NCBI GenBank assembly: GCA_030068525.1 | Contig: JASJOS010000021.1 | Span: 1-64,000 of the forward strand | Length of the DNA stretch: 64,000 bases | Reading direction: 5' to 3' | Source of the DNA: Xanthocytophaga flava | Lineage (GTDB): Bacteria; Bacteroidota; Bacteroidia; Cytophagales; 172606-1 | Part shown: piece by piece, positions 55,392 to 64,000 of the stretch | Numbering within the stretch: the stretch's first letter is position 1 | Layout: each line of letters opens with the position of its first letter | The notes under the pieces: generated by a model | The model's input: only the letters and a program-made list of their open reading frames with translations | Told to the model about the DNA's origin: nothing | Database searches by the model: none | Program-made: the position numbers and the translations under genes

Positions 55392-58300
55392 ATGCACAAG
55401 AGCTTTTTACTTTCATTCGTATTCTATAGCGTACTGCTGCACTACTCTTTCTGTCAGCCTCCCAAGATAACCTTTCAGCACCTGACAATGGCCGATGGGC
55501 TTTCCCAAAGTGACGTGCTCAGTATTTGCCAGGACTCGCAAGGGTTTCTCTGGCTGGGTACCCATAACGGATTGAACCGGTACAGCGGAGCCAATATGAC
55601 TGTATATCGCAATGATCCCCACGATTCGACCAGTCTGTCGGGCAATGATGTGCGGGTAATTTTTGAAGATCACCTCCATCAGCTTTGGGTAGGCACCACC
55701 ACCGGACTGAATCGCTACAATCCCCGAACCAATACTTTCACCCAGTATAAAACCCGTTACACTACCCAGATCCATTCCCCCAAAACCCAGATCCTGACTT
55801 CTTTGAGTGATTACGGAATCGAAGCCATCGCCGAAGACCAGAGTGGCAATCTGTGGATTGCCACTTATCACGGGGGATTAAACCGCTATAACCGCACACA
55901 GGATAACTTCACACGCTTTCGCCACCGGCCCGGGGATGCCCGGAGTCTGATTGATGACTACCTGACCGGTCTGTACGTGGACAAGCAGGGAAACCTGTGG
56001 ATCGGTACTGAGGACAAGGGACTTGACCTTCTCAGGAAAGGCACCAACACCTTTGTCCATTACCCATCGGAGGGCTTCGATTCGGTAAACAGTCCGCATA
56101 TCGCTTCTATCGTCGAAGACAATCAGGGTAACCTGTGGCTGGGAACCTTTCAGGGTTTGATCTGTTTCAATTCCCACACTGGTAAGGTCCGGCGCTACAC
56201 CCATGATCCGGCAGATGAGAAAAGTTTGAGTTCGGACAAGATTTACCAGCTGCTCGTGGACGACAAAGGGCAGCTCTGGGTGGGGGTGGAAAACGGAGGG
56301 CTGCATTTGTTTGACCCGGCCACTGAAGGGTTTACCCATTACCTGGCCGATTTTCTTGAGCCTGAAAGTCTGTCGAATAACACCGTTTCCTCCCTTTACC
56401 AGGACCGCAGCGGCACGATCTGGGCGGGAGTGCACCGGGGGGGAGTTAACTACTTTCACCGGGGATATCCCAATTTCAGGCACTATCGCCAGAAGGCCAC
56501 ACCCAACAGTTTATCCCATAACAATGTCAAAGCCTTTCTCGAAGACCAAAAGGGTCAGCTCTGGATCGGTACCGACGGAGGGGGGGTGAATGTATTTGAT
56601 CCGGCTACCGATAGCTTTACTCACTACCGACATAAAACTGCCAAAGGCAAAGCCTCCACTTCAGCTATCAGCTCGAATATCATCAGCTCAGATATTATTT
56701 TGGCGCTGCTTGAGGACGCGCAGGGCCAGATATGGATGGGAACCTGGGGCGGGGGGGTAAGCGTGCTCAATCCGCGAACGGGAAAGTGGACCCACTGGCT
56801 GCACGATCCCAAAGACAGCAACACTCTGATCGACAACTATATAACTGCCCTGGCCAAGGATTCTCAGGGCAACATCTGGATCGGTTCAACACTGAACGGA
56901 ATCAGCGTGTATCATCCCAGGGAAAAACGCTTTACCCATTTTACCCATACAGGACGTGCCAACAGTTTGGTCAGTAACCTGATTGTGTTTCTGTATCCAG
57001 ACCGAAAAGGGTGTATGTGGGTGGGTACCTACGAAGGACTAAGCCGGTACGATCCGCTGGCAGGCCGTTTTACCAACTATACCCACCGGAGCGGGGATCC
57101 GGATCCTACCCAGTTGAGTCACAACACTGTCCGCAGTATGCTTGAGGATTCAAAAGGCAACTACTGGTTTGCTACTGACAACGGCCTGAACCGCTTTGAT
57201 CCGGATGGTGAGACCTTTTCGCTGGCCAAAGGGCAAGGGCAGCTTTTCAGTACCAGCATCCAGAGTATACAGGAAGATAATCAGGGGAACCTGTGGCTGG
57301 GAACGCTCAACGGACTTTCCCGCTACACTATAAAGAACCAGTCGGTGACCAATTACTCGGTAGCCGATGGCATCCAGGGAGAAGAATTCAGCGTGAATGC
57401 GGCCCTGAAGGCTAAAAAGGGAGAACTTTTTTTTGGAGGTTTCAATGGCTTTAGCCGCTTTGATCCGGCCCGCTTGCAGGTCAATACCTTTATTGCTCCG
57501 GTGGTTTTGACCGACTTTCAGATTTTTAACCAGCCTGTACCCATTGGTCCCGGTTCGGCGTTATCCGAGTACATCACTCAAGCTAAGGAAATACATCTTT
57601 CTTATGAGCAGAACGTATTTTCCTTTCAGTTTGCAGCTTTGAATTTTATTGCGCCACAGAAAAACCGGTACGCCTACAGGATGGAAGAATTTGATACCGA
57701 TTGGATCTATGCAGGCAACCGGCGAACGGCAACCTATACCAATCTGGATCCGGGACGGTACGTGTTTCGGGTAAAAGCGGCCAACAATAGCGGAGTCTGG
57801 AATCAAAAGGGCACATCCGTTGTCCTGATCATCGATCCTCCCTTCTACAAAACATGGTGGTTTATGATCACGCTTGCAGCCCTGTTAATAGGCATGGCCT
57901 ATACCTTTTACCAGGTACGTTTGTCCGCTGTCAAACAACAGAACAGAAAGTTAGCCCTCTTAGTCGAGCACAGAACGGAAGAGCTGAAAAATGCCAATGA
58001 TGACTTATTCCAAAGGCAGGAGGAAATCAATGCTCAAAACGAGGAGCTGAGAAGTGCTAATGATGAATTATTTCAAAAGCAGGAGGAAAATGCCCAGCAA
58101 CGTGACCTGCTGGAAACACAAAACAGAGAGCTACTGATCATCCGCAAGCAAATCGAAGCCCAAAACCAGAATCTGGACCAACAGGTAAAAGAGCGGACCA
58201 AGGAACTGACCGCGTTCAATCAGCAATTGGAACAGTTTGCCTTTATTACCGCTCACAATCTGCGTGCTCCTGTTGCCCGAATTTTAGGACTAGGGCAACT

Positions 58301-58895
58301 GTTACAGGATCAGGGATATTCGATCGAGGAACGGCTGGATTTTACAGATAAGATGGCATTTACCGCCGCAGAGCTTGACCAAGTGGTAAAAGATCTGAAT
58401 ACCATTCTGGAGTTTAGAAAAAATGCGACTCTGAGTTTAACTCCGATTCATCTGAAAGAAGAGTTAAAAATGATTAAAGCCAATTTGGCAAACGAAATAA
58501 CAGAAACCGGGGCGGAAATTATCGAAAATTTTTCACAGGTAGAGACCATTTATTCTTTGAAGCCTTACGTGGATAGCATCTTACTAAATCTGATCCACAA
58601 TGCGATCAAATACCGTTCTCCGGAAAGGAAACCATATATAACTATCCAAACGCAACTGATAGACGAATTTGTCTGTGTAATCGTGAGAGATAACGGCTTG
58701 GGAATCGATTTAGAGACTTATCAACACAAACTCTTTACCCTCTATAAACGCTTTCATTTTCATGTTGAGGGAAAGGGATTGGGATTATATCTGGTAAAAA
58801 CGCAAGTCCTGGCTTTGGGAGGTAAAATAGAGGTGGAGAGTGTGCTTAATCAAGGTACTGCTTTTAAAGTGTATCTGAAATATCTCACTTTCTAA
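55392..58895 (+). CDS. Reg_prop/Y_Y_Y sensor histidine kinase without receiver or HTH
   Basis: The protein has 1167 residues. Signal (LLSFVFYSVLLHYSFCQ), then about 14 Reg_prop blades (MADGLSQSDVLSICQDSQGF, LWLGTHNGLNRYSG) forming two propellers, a Y_Y_Y domain (YVFRVKAANNSGVWN) and one TM helix (WWFMITLAALLIGMAYTFY) at about 825-843. A coiled coil of about 100 residues follows with repeated L-(F)-Q-(R/K)-Q-E-E units, then HisKA FITAHNLRAPVARILGLGQL (HN-R-A-P box), HATPase LLNLIHNAIKYRSPERKP and GKGLGLYLVKTQVLALGG. Unlike the HTCS at 36383 it lacks receiver and DNA-binding domain, so it must signal to a separate regulator not seen here. It is divergent from the xyloglucan susC operon. Confidence 0.92.
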   Translation: MHKSFLLSFVFYSVLLHYSFCQPPKITFQHLTMADGLSQSDVLSICQDSQGFLWLGTHNGLNRYSGANMTVYRNDPHDSTSLSGNDVRVIFEDHLHQLWVGTTTGLNRYNPRTNTFTQYKTRYTTQIHSPKTQILTSLSDYGIEAIAEDQSGNLWIATYHGGLNRYNRTQDNFTRFRHRPGDARSLIDDYLTGLYVDKQGNLWIGTEDKGLDLLRKGTNTFVHYPSEGFDSVNSPHIASIVEDNQGNLWLGTFQGLICFNSHTGKVRRYTHDPADEKSLSSDKIYQLLVDDKGQLWVGVENGGLHLFDPATEGFTHYLADFLEPESLSNNTVSSLYQDRSGTIWAGVHRGGVNYFHRGYPNFRHYRQKATPNSLSHNNVKAFLEDQKGQLWIGTDGGGVNVFDPATDSFTHYRHKTAKGKASTSAISSNIISSDIILALLEDAQGQIWMGTWGGGVSVLNPRTGKWTHWLHDPKDSNTLIDNYITALAKDSQGNIWIGSTLNGISVYHPREKRFTHFTHTGRANSLVSNLIVFLYPDRKGCMWVGTYEGLSRYDPLAGRFTNYTHRSGDPDPTQLSHNTVRSMLEDSKGNYWFATDNGLNRFDPDGETFSLAKGQGQLFSTSIQSIQEDNQGNLWLGTLNGLSRYTIKNQSVTNYSVADGIQGEEFSVNAALKAKKGELFFGGFNGFSRFDPARLQVNTFIAPVVLTDFQIFNQPVPIGPGSALSEYITQAKEIHLSYEQNVFSFQFAALNFIAPQKNRYAYRMEEFDTDWIYAGNRRTATYTNLDPGRYVFRVKAANNSGVWNQKGTSVVLIIDPPFYKTWWFMITLAALLIGMAYTFYQVRLSAVKQQNRKLALLVEHRTEELKNANDDLFQRQEEINAQNEELRSANDELFQKQEENAQQRDLLETQNRELLIIRKQIEAQNQNLDQQVKERTKELTAFNQQLEQFAFITAHNLRAPVARILGLGQLLQDQGYSIEERLDFTDKMAFTAAELDQVVKDLNTILEFRKNATLSLTPIHLKEELKMIKANLANEITETGAEIIENFSQVETIYSLKPYVDSILLNLIHNAIKYRSPERKPYITIQTQLIDEFVCVIVRDNGLGIDLETYQHKLFTLYKRFHFHVEGKGLGLYLVKTQVLALGGKIEVESVLNQGTAFKVYLKYLTF

Positions 58896-59307
58896 GCGAA
58901 TATTCAATAAGCGAATATTAAAGGAGATTGCTAAACATTTCTGGTTGTTTTGAACAGGCTTTGGTTCGAACAGGTTCCGATTGGGTGATAGCTCGATTGG
59001 CTGATAGCTCGATTGGCTGATAGGCTCATCCAATCTACCTCAGGAAGAAAAGGCTGTAGAGGTTTTTCAACCGAAAGAGGATTGGTTTCAAACGCCAAGT
59101 TACGAGTTATGGGTATGCCAGAAAATTATCCGGTAACGGCTGCAGTGCGGAGGTGACTCAGCGAAACGGTATAGGAGTGGAAGAATGCTTTCGTAACACA
59201 ATACACTGGCACTTTGGTTAACTGCACAAATGACAGTCGGTTACGTTCATAACCGTTCGTTCACTGGCCACAACCTGGACTTTGGACCTTAAACCCGGAA
59301 AATCCGT
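58896..59307. other. intergenic with tandem repeats
   Basis: No gene supported. AAGCGAATATT is duplicated just after the kinase stop (58894-58919), and a 16-bp unit CGATTGGCTGATAGCT is present three times (about 58978-59026). Confidence 0.5.
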
Positions 59308-59499
59308 GTAAACGTGCTTAGCCCTGCTCACACAGATACAGCGGTGTTTGTTGTTGCCTCCCAAGAGGTTATAGCTCAAATTACAACTACCATTCCACTT
59401 GGCCGTTTTGGTAAACCAGAAGAAATGGCTAAAGCAGCTTTATTTCTGGCTTCTGACGATTCTTCCTATGTAATGAATCTTCGTCACCGACCAATGTAA
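59308..59499 (+). pseudogene. SDR C-terminal fragment
   Basis: VNVLSPAHTDTAVFVVASQE followed by TTIPLGRFGKPEEMAKAALF and LASDDSSYV is the conserved C-terminal third of classical SDRs (normal continuation NG-x-x-x-x-VDGG). It then drifts into unrelated codons. The N-terminal two thirds are missing. Confidence 0.8.
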
Positions 59500-59592
59500 A
59501 GTTAAGCTCATGTAAATCTATATCACTTATAAATCTGTATTCCGCCAAGTCGATGCCCGATGCTTTGGCTTGGTAGAATACATTTTATTTCG

Positions 59593-59787
59593 GGTTGTGG
59601 TCTAAAATGTGTGATGAGGTAATTATCTCGTCTGATAATGAACCAGTTTAATAAGATCTCTTTTGCCGTATAGGCATCACAACTTTTTAGACGTACCATT
59701 GAAAGCTAATGCCTCATAATTTCGGCTTAACTCGTTTTCAAAGACTAATACTGATTTTCTTTCCATCATACATTTTAGACCACAGCC
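59593..59787. mobile_element. 195-bp MITE-like element
   Basis: The ends are long inverted repeats with few mismatches: GGTTGTGGTCTAAAATGTGT at the left and the complement of GGCTGTGGTCTAAAATGTAT at the right. TATTTCG occurs on both flanks (59586-59592 and 59789-59795), consistent with a target-site duplication of 7-8 bp. No transposase inside. It lies about 100 bp before the SDR gene start. Confidence 0.7.
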
Positions 59788-59887
59788 GTATTTCGGTTAC
59801 AAATGTCCTTGATTCGGTTATTTGGAGAAGACAATAATTGCTGAGCTTTGCTTATCATTAGTTAGTATTCTTACGTTAATTATTCTT

Positions 59888-60661
59888 ATGAAAAACCAAA
59901 GTGAATCATCTGCCAATAAACAGCGGGTTGCCCTTGTCACGGGTGCCAATCAGGGAGTAGGTTTTCAAATCGCAAAAGCACTTGCGGCTCAGGGGTATTG
60001 TGTATATGTTGGATCACGCAATTTAAGTAATGGTGAGAAGGCCGCTGGTGAAATTAAAACGAATTCACAGGCCATTCAACTGGATGTCACACAGCCGCTT
60101 TCCATCAGTGCTGCCGTAACCCGGATTGAGAAAGAGCATGGATACCTGGACCTGCTGGTCAACAATGCGGGTATATCCCATGCGGGCAAGCCCGGTCGCA
60201 CACTGGAAGAAATCACCGAGGCGGGCCGTGCCAGTACCGCATCGTTGGATGAGGTACGGACGGCCTGGGAAACCAACGTATTTGGTGTGATTGCCGTTAC
60301 GCAGGCTATGCTGCCTTTGCTACGGAAATCATCATCAGCCCGTATTGTCAATGTATCCAGTGCCCTGGGTTCACTCACCTGGATCTCTGATCCGGCCTGC
60401 TGGGCCAGAGATCATTTCGGGATTGTGTATGCTGCTTCCAAAACAGCCCTTAATGCCATTACCCTGGCTTTTGCCATTGAATTGGAAAAAGAAAATATCA
60501 AGGTCAATGCCGTTAGTCCCGGCTTTACGGCTACGGCACTGAATAACTTTCAGGGCACTGATTCAGTGGAGGTTGGTTCGCGGGAACCCATCCGGGTGGC
60601 ACTGGAAACCGATGGCCCAACGGCTACCTTTACCGGTCCGGATGGCCTTCTGGCCTGGTAA
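59888..60661 (+). CDS. short-chain dehydrogenase/reductase (carbonyl reductase-like)
   Basis: The protein has about 257 residues; the ATG at 59888 (MKNQSESSANKQRVALVTGA) is preferred since the longer frame only adds a hydrophobic leader absent from the family. TGANQGVGFQIAKAL binds NAD(P), followed by Arg in GSRNL, DVTQP, NNAGIS, NVSSALGSL and the catalytic YAASK. The C-terminus (VNAVSPGFTATALNNF, then TATFTGPDGLLAW) matches SDRs of the NADPH carbonyl reductase type. An AraC-type gene, now frameshifted, follows on the same strand, as with the SDR/AraC set at 10.3-13 kb. Confidence 0.9.
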   Translation: MKNQSESSANKQRVALVTGANQGVGFQIAKALAAQGYCVYVGSRNLSNGEKAAGEIKTNSQAIQLDVTQPLSISAAVTRIEKEHGYLDLLVNNAGISHAGKPGRTLEEITEAGRASTASLDEVRTAWETNVFGVIAVTQAMLPLLRKSSSARIVNVSSALGSLTWISDPACWARDHFGIVYAASKTALNAITLAFAIELEKENIKVNAVSPGFTATALNNFQGTDSVEVGSREPIRVALETDGPTATFTGPDGLLAW

Positions 60662-61050
60662 GTGGTGTTTCTCGCTTGATAACTGGCGTTTCTCGGCTAC
60701 CTGGAAGCGTACTTTGAGTAAGAATATATTTAGGATTTTGAATTACACTTATCTTTTAAAGCAATCTTTGCCCAGACTCGTGTCTTTTTAAGTAGAATAC
60801 ATATCCAATCAGCTACCGTATTTGCATGAAGATTTCATTTGCATGAAGATCTTATTTGCATGAAGATCTCACAGTAGAAACAAAAAGAGCATACAGAAAG
60901 AACATACAGAAATAGAGTAGAAAAATAGTATTTTTTGAAAAGTCGAAATTTGCTTGTTTGCTATTCTTACAATTAACTATACTGTAACTAAATTTAATGG
61001 ATGACTGGTGAATTTTCACCGGTCATCGTTAGTGTCTTTGAATATGAAAT
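60662..61050. other. intergenic with tandem repeats
   Basis: No gene supported. ATTTGCATGAAGAT(C/T)T is repeated three times (about 60819-60869), CATACAGAAAGAA is duplicated (about 60891-60913), and GGCGTTTCTCG-like words are duplicated after the SDR stop. Confidence 0.5.
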
Positions 61051-61969
61051 TTGATTATGAAAAATGAAACGCCTAAAGTCAGGAAGCTGGAATCTATACC
61101 AGACATGCACAAAATGTTGGGTCTTCCTGGCCCTGTACATCCGTTGATCAGTTTGCTCGATGCCACAAAAACACAAGTGAACCTGAACCAGCTTCCGGGC
61201 AGCTATGTGCCAGGCTTTTATAAGATCTCTTTCATTACCAAGCTAGGCGGAAAGTTCAGGTATGGTCAGGGCTATTATGATTTCAATGAAGGTAGTCTTA
61301 TATTCACTGCTCCCAATCAGGTGGTAGGCAGCTTGAGGGAAAAATACGAGGATAACCAGGCCTATTCACTGATCATTCACCCACATTTCCTGCAAGGCTA
61401 TCCGCTAGTCAACAAGATTAAAGGCTATGGCTTCTTTTCGTATGCCAGCAACGAGGCGTTGCATCTTTCTGAACAGGAAAAAGCTACAATACTTGCCATT
61501 TACAACTTCATTGGGGAAGAATTAAACAGCCGTCTCGATGACTTTAGCCATGAGGTAATCATCGCTCAGATCGAGTTACTGCTGAGCTATGCCAAACGCT
61601 TTTATAAACCTGACCCGGCAGTCGGTGAGGAGTGACCTGCTTGAGCAATTGGAAGAGCTGCTAAATGCATATTTTGAACAGGAACAGTCGCTTAACCATG
61701 GAGTGCCTACGGTACACTACCTGGCAGAGCGGTTGAACTTTAGCCCTAACTACTTAAGTGACATGCTACGTGCACTCACCGGACTAAGTGCACAACAGCA
61801 TATCCATCAAAAGCTAATCGAAAGATCAAAACAATTGTTGTCTACCACAAGCCTTACCATCAGCGAAGTGGCTTATCAGTTAGGTTTTGAGCATGCTCAA
61901 TCGTTCAGCAGGCTGTTCAAAATGAAAACCCAGGTGTCACCTGTGCAATTCAGGGCCGCTTTCGGTTGA
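61051..61969 (+). pseudogene. AraC-family regulator, frameshifted
   Basis: The N-terminal frame (61051-61635) has SIPDMHKMLGLPGPVHPLIS and KFRYGQGYYDFNEGSLIFTA, closely matching the intact regulator at 10321-11241. It ends early after RFYKPDPA. The C-terminal frame holds the complete double HTH (YLAERLNFSPNYLSDMLRAL, TISEVAYQLGFEHAQSFSRL). Comparison with the paralogue, which has RFYQRQFITR here, indicates a loss of about 8 bp near 61612. Sequence is otherwise well kept, so the break is recent. Confidence 0.85.
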
Positions 61970-62132
61970 TTGTAGGCAATTTGTTGTCAGGTTATCTATC
62001 AGATGACAGGCTAAGAATACGATGGGATAGGCTTTAAAACGATGCATGTGGGTATGAAATCCGGACCCCTTTTTTCAAGGCAAGCAGCTCTCCCAAAGAC
62101 ATGACTACTCTTGTCAACTTAGGTAACAGGTC

Positions 62133-62394
62133 ATGGTTTTTGAAGGTTTCTCAGACTTCCTTTCCTATCTAACGCTTGGGAAAAACCAGCTTGTTGCAAC
62201 CGCTGATTTTGTCATTCTTAACCCGGTTTCCCTTTTTGAAAAAGTAAGTCCAATCCTGGAGCAGTCTGAGTCTATTCAACTCTAACTGGATCGCGATGTT
62301 ACAGTGCAAAGAATTACAGCCTATGCTCTTTCACTTTCTTCAAGATACAAAGACGAAAGCCTCAACGGAAAACCTGAAAATTAAGCTCTCATGA
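62133..62394 (+). pseudogene. toprim-domain (primase-like) protein fragment
   Basis: MVFEGFSDFLSYLTLG, FVILNPVSLFEKVSPILEQS and, after an in-frame TAA, LDRDVTVQRITAYALSLSSR. The L-(Y)-L-D-R-D motif and preceding E-G-x-x-D-F-L are toprim features of the small Bacteroidota toprim proteins carried on conjugative elements. The stop replaces what is Tyr in the family (L-Y-L-D-R-D). The zinc-binding N-terminus is absent. Confidence 0.72.
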
Positions 62395-63172
62395 AAATTC
62401 TTAAAGATAAAGGGAAGGTGTATACCAATATAGCCCGATAGTTCGCATTGAGCGAACGGCAAGATGTCCGGTTGTATCACAACTGAAAAGCCCCTTTACT
62501 CCAAAGTCGTGGGCAGAGCTATCGTAGAAGGCTTATAGAAGATGACTTATACATAAAAATGATGGGGCATATACGATTATGAATAAGGAAAAGGCAAATA
62601 GAACTAAGTGGTTGCATGTGCGACTGTAGCTGGAAGAATACAATCAATTGCAGGGGAATTATGCTAAGACGACCTGCCATAAACCAAGTGAGTACAGCTG
62701 AAAAATTCTACTTGGGAAGCCTGTGAGAACCCTCTATCGAAACCAGGACAAGTATGAACTCTGGACAGAAAATTACTTTATCTACCTTAACAGTTCGGAT
62801 GTCAAATTTGATTTGGATGATTTTAAAATAATCAATGAAGTCGCCGATAACTATCTCAGACATACACCTGAGCAGAGATTACTGATGAAACATGATGATG
62901 AAACATGATGAAGAAGCAGATGATGAGACGGGACAATACTACAAGTCATATGCTGAGCACACTACTCGGTGGAGGTAATAACAAGACGATGAACACAATA
63001 AATCTAGGAAGGGCGATATCAGCTCCCAAATGGAAAAAGGTCACCCAAGGTCGTGATAAAGCCCAAGGATATGGGTATTGGGTCAACGTAAGACGCTTTA
63101 CGCAAGTAGTGGGGTTAACGTGGATAGATCAGGGATGGATTTAACTTGACCTTCTCCCATAAAACTTGACCT
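62395..63172. other. degenerate region, unrecognised protein-like fragments
   Basis: Protein-like frames include 62723-62908 (LYRNQDKYELWTENYFIYLN, DLDDFKIINEVADNYLRH) and 62905-63144. They share an acidic segment around a duplication (ATGATGAAACATGATG, about 62885-62912) and may once have been one gene. No family recognised. Confidence 0.35.
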
Positions 63173-63394
63173 TTACTGGTATTTCATTGGGAAGTAGAAA
63201 AAATCGCGAACACTTGAAATTGTTCCTCCATCTTGCAAGGCGTGAGCCCAGCGTCTCAGCTCAGATAGTGAGCTGTAAGGTTGGAAGTGGATGGATTTCG
63301 CATACTCTCTTCGTATACTCTGTATTCCAGCAGCGATGCATCTGAGCTCTGATACAATCTTTTCGTTTGCATCTGACAAAGATAAAAACCTCAT
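63173..63394 (-). CDS. small unrecognised protein, divergent to the RadC leader
   Basis: The frame has 73 residues, MRFLSLSDANEKIVSELRCI ... FQPYSSLSELRRWAHALQDG. A broken copy with the same SLSELRRW segment lies in the same relative place at 8306-8456, so the gene belongs to the repeated module. The last 12 residues differ between copies and may be debris, so it could be the N-terminus of a longer lost gene. Confidence 0.45.
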   Translation of the reverse strand: MRFLSLSDANEKIVSELRCIAAGIQSIRREYAKSIHFQPYSSLSELRRWAHALQDGGTISSVRDFFYFPMKYQ

Positions 63395-63402
63395 CAGATT
63401 TA

Positions 63403-63441
63403 CCTTCAGTTGGTATTTAAAACCTTCAGTTGGTATTTAAA
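63403..63441. repeat. 20-bp tandem duplication
   Basis: CCTTCAGTTGGTATTTAAAA occurs twice head to tail just upstream of the small divergent gene. The duplication is absent from copy A of the module. Confidence 0.85.
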
Positions 63442-63475
63442 CAAGGAACCTGCGGAAGTCATCTCGAAATTTCCA

Positions 63476-63808
63476 CCGTCTCGGCTCTGATAAACGACTC
63501 AATGGATCATCTCTGACATAGTCGTCTATACTGATTGTTCCTGGAATATCCTGTTTATTGTAATCTAAATCTGCTGTGTGGCCTGAGTCAGACGAAAGCA
63601 AAATTACCCTTCTATCCACACACTTTCCAGTGTAAACGCTGCCTTTTCCTTTTTAGCTCTGCCTTTTCCAATCACAAATCCTCTCATTTTCCAACACGCC
63701 ATAAACCGGAAAAGTCACTGGAAAGCAAGGATCTGGCTCTGCTATAACCAATATAGATCTGTGTGTATATGCAGGTGGGAGAGGGCTATCGCCTGACACA
63801 AGGTCGGG
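63476..63808. repeat. leader repeat, copy C (upstream of RadC-like gene)
   Basis: About 333 bp nearly identical to 8494-8828, including the end GGGCTATCGCCTGACACA. After that the two copies diverge completely: copy A enters DUF6876, this copy a RadC-like gene. This defines the leader as an element independent of the downstream gene. Confidence 0.85.
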
Positions 63809-63831
63809 CCGTATCCTAAACTTTCACTACC

Positions 63832-64000
63832 ATGCGTTATCTAAACGAAATCCGTATCCACTACAAACGCCGCTCTCTGGAAATCACAACTAAAGCCATT
63901 GACTCCTCCCTCACAGCTGAATTCATCTTCCGCTCGATCTGGCAGGAAGGCTCACTCGATCACCGCGAATCTTTCTATGCTCTGTTTCTTTCCCGCTCCA
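63832..64000 (+). CDS. RadC/JAB-domain-like protein, N-terminal part (runs off window)
   Basis: The first 56 codons read MRYLNEIRIHYKRRSLEITT, then AEFIFRSIWQEGSLDHRESF and YALFLSRS. In mobile-element RadC/JAB (MPN) proteins this region precedes the JAMM metal site: an (A)-x-F-(I)-R-x-I-W segment followed by E-x-F-x-x-L-x-L-(N/S)-R-(S/A). The metal-binding H-x-H-P-S-G part is beyond the window. RadC-like genes are common on conjugative plasmids and islands; no repair function has been firmly shown. Confidence 0.75.
   Translation, partial: MRYLNEIRIHYKRRSLEITTKAIDSSLTAEFIFRSIWQEGSLDHRESFYALFLSRS

Noticed and set aside
63437..63619. 60-codon minus-strand frame in leader copy C
   Set aside because: In copy A the same frame starts with GTG and ends earlier at a TAG; differences are not biased to silent sites. 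Treated as part of the leader.

Overview
The window looks like a chromosomal segment of a glycan-degrading Bacteroidota, most likely a Cytophagales-type bacterium. The evidence is two SusC/SusD pairs, a hybrid two-component regulator of the HTCS type, a type IX secretion (T9SS) C-terminal sorting domain on a glycanase, a DUF6876 family protein, and many decayed insertion sequences. No rRNA, tRNA or CRISPR array was recognised.

Layout. (1) 1-2.3 kb is mobile-element debris: an IS3 end, an IS3 integrase tail and an IS4-type transposase relic. (2) 2.35-7.7 kb is a minus-strand operon of DMT (DUF486) protein, MFS transporter, membrane protein, OmpR-type response regulator and histidine kinase. 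Upstream of it lies a secreted protein that shares a duplicated small domain with the operon's membrane protein. (3) 7.8-18.4 kb is an accessory zone: a transposase relic; two copies of a DUF6876 module (8.3-9.6 and 13.7-14.6 kb); between them an SDR relic and an SDR / DJ-1-like / AraC gene set; then a DUF2147 relic + quinone oxidoreductase operon with a divergent HxlR regulator; and a full-length but decayed IS3 element. (4) 18.7-25.8 kb is a beta-mannan utilisation cluster: mannobiose 2-epimerase, GH130 mannosylglucose phosphorylase, sodium symporter and GH26 mannanase, with a divergent AraC regulator. The gene content matches the characterised Bacteroides fragilis mannan operon. A SusD relic follows, then an intact susC-susD-IPT-protein operon (26.7-32.6 kb). 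(5) 32.6-36.4 kb holds an IS relic, a serine recombinase, a lipoprotein with seven YWKNG-type repeats and an SDR pseudogene. (6) 36.4-58.9 kb is a visibly GC-richer xyloglucan utilisation locus: HTCS regulator, GH29 fucosidase, GH74 xyloglucanase, BACON-GH5 endoglucanase, IPT glycan-binding lipoprotein, SusD and SusC, plus a second large Reg_prop sensor kinase that lacks a receiver and a DNA-binding domain. (7) 58.9-64 kb is accessory again: SDR fragments, an SDR gene with a frameshifted AraC gene, a MITE-like element, a toprim pseudogene, and a third copy of the leader found before DUF6876, here placed before a RadC/JAB-like gene that runs off the window.

How it works together. Mannan is cut by the secreted GH26 enzyme. 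Mannobiose enters through the symporter, is epimerised to mannosylglucose and is split by phosphorolysis to mannose-1-phosphate and glucose. Xyloglucan is bound at the surface by SusD and the IPT protein, cut by GH5 and GH74 and imported by SusC; GH29 removes fucose. The exo-enzymes for xylose, galactose and glucose are not in this window.

The most unusual signals are: one ~330-bp leader in front of different mobile-element-type genes; more than twenty head-to-tail microduplications of about 12-21 bp, several inside genes; and two MITE-like elements, one inserted exactly at the GH29 stop codon.
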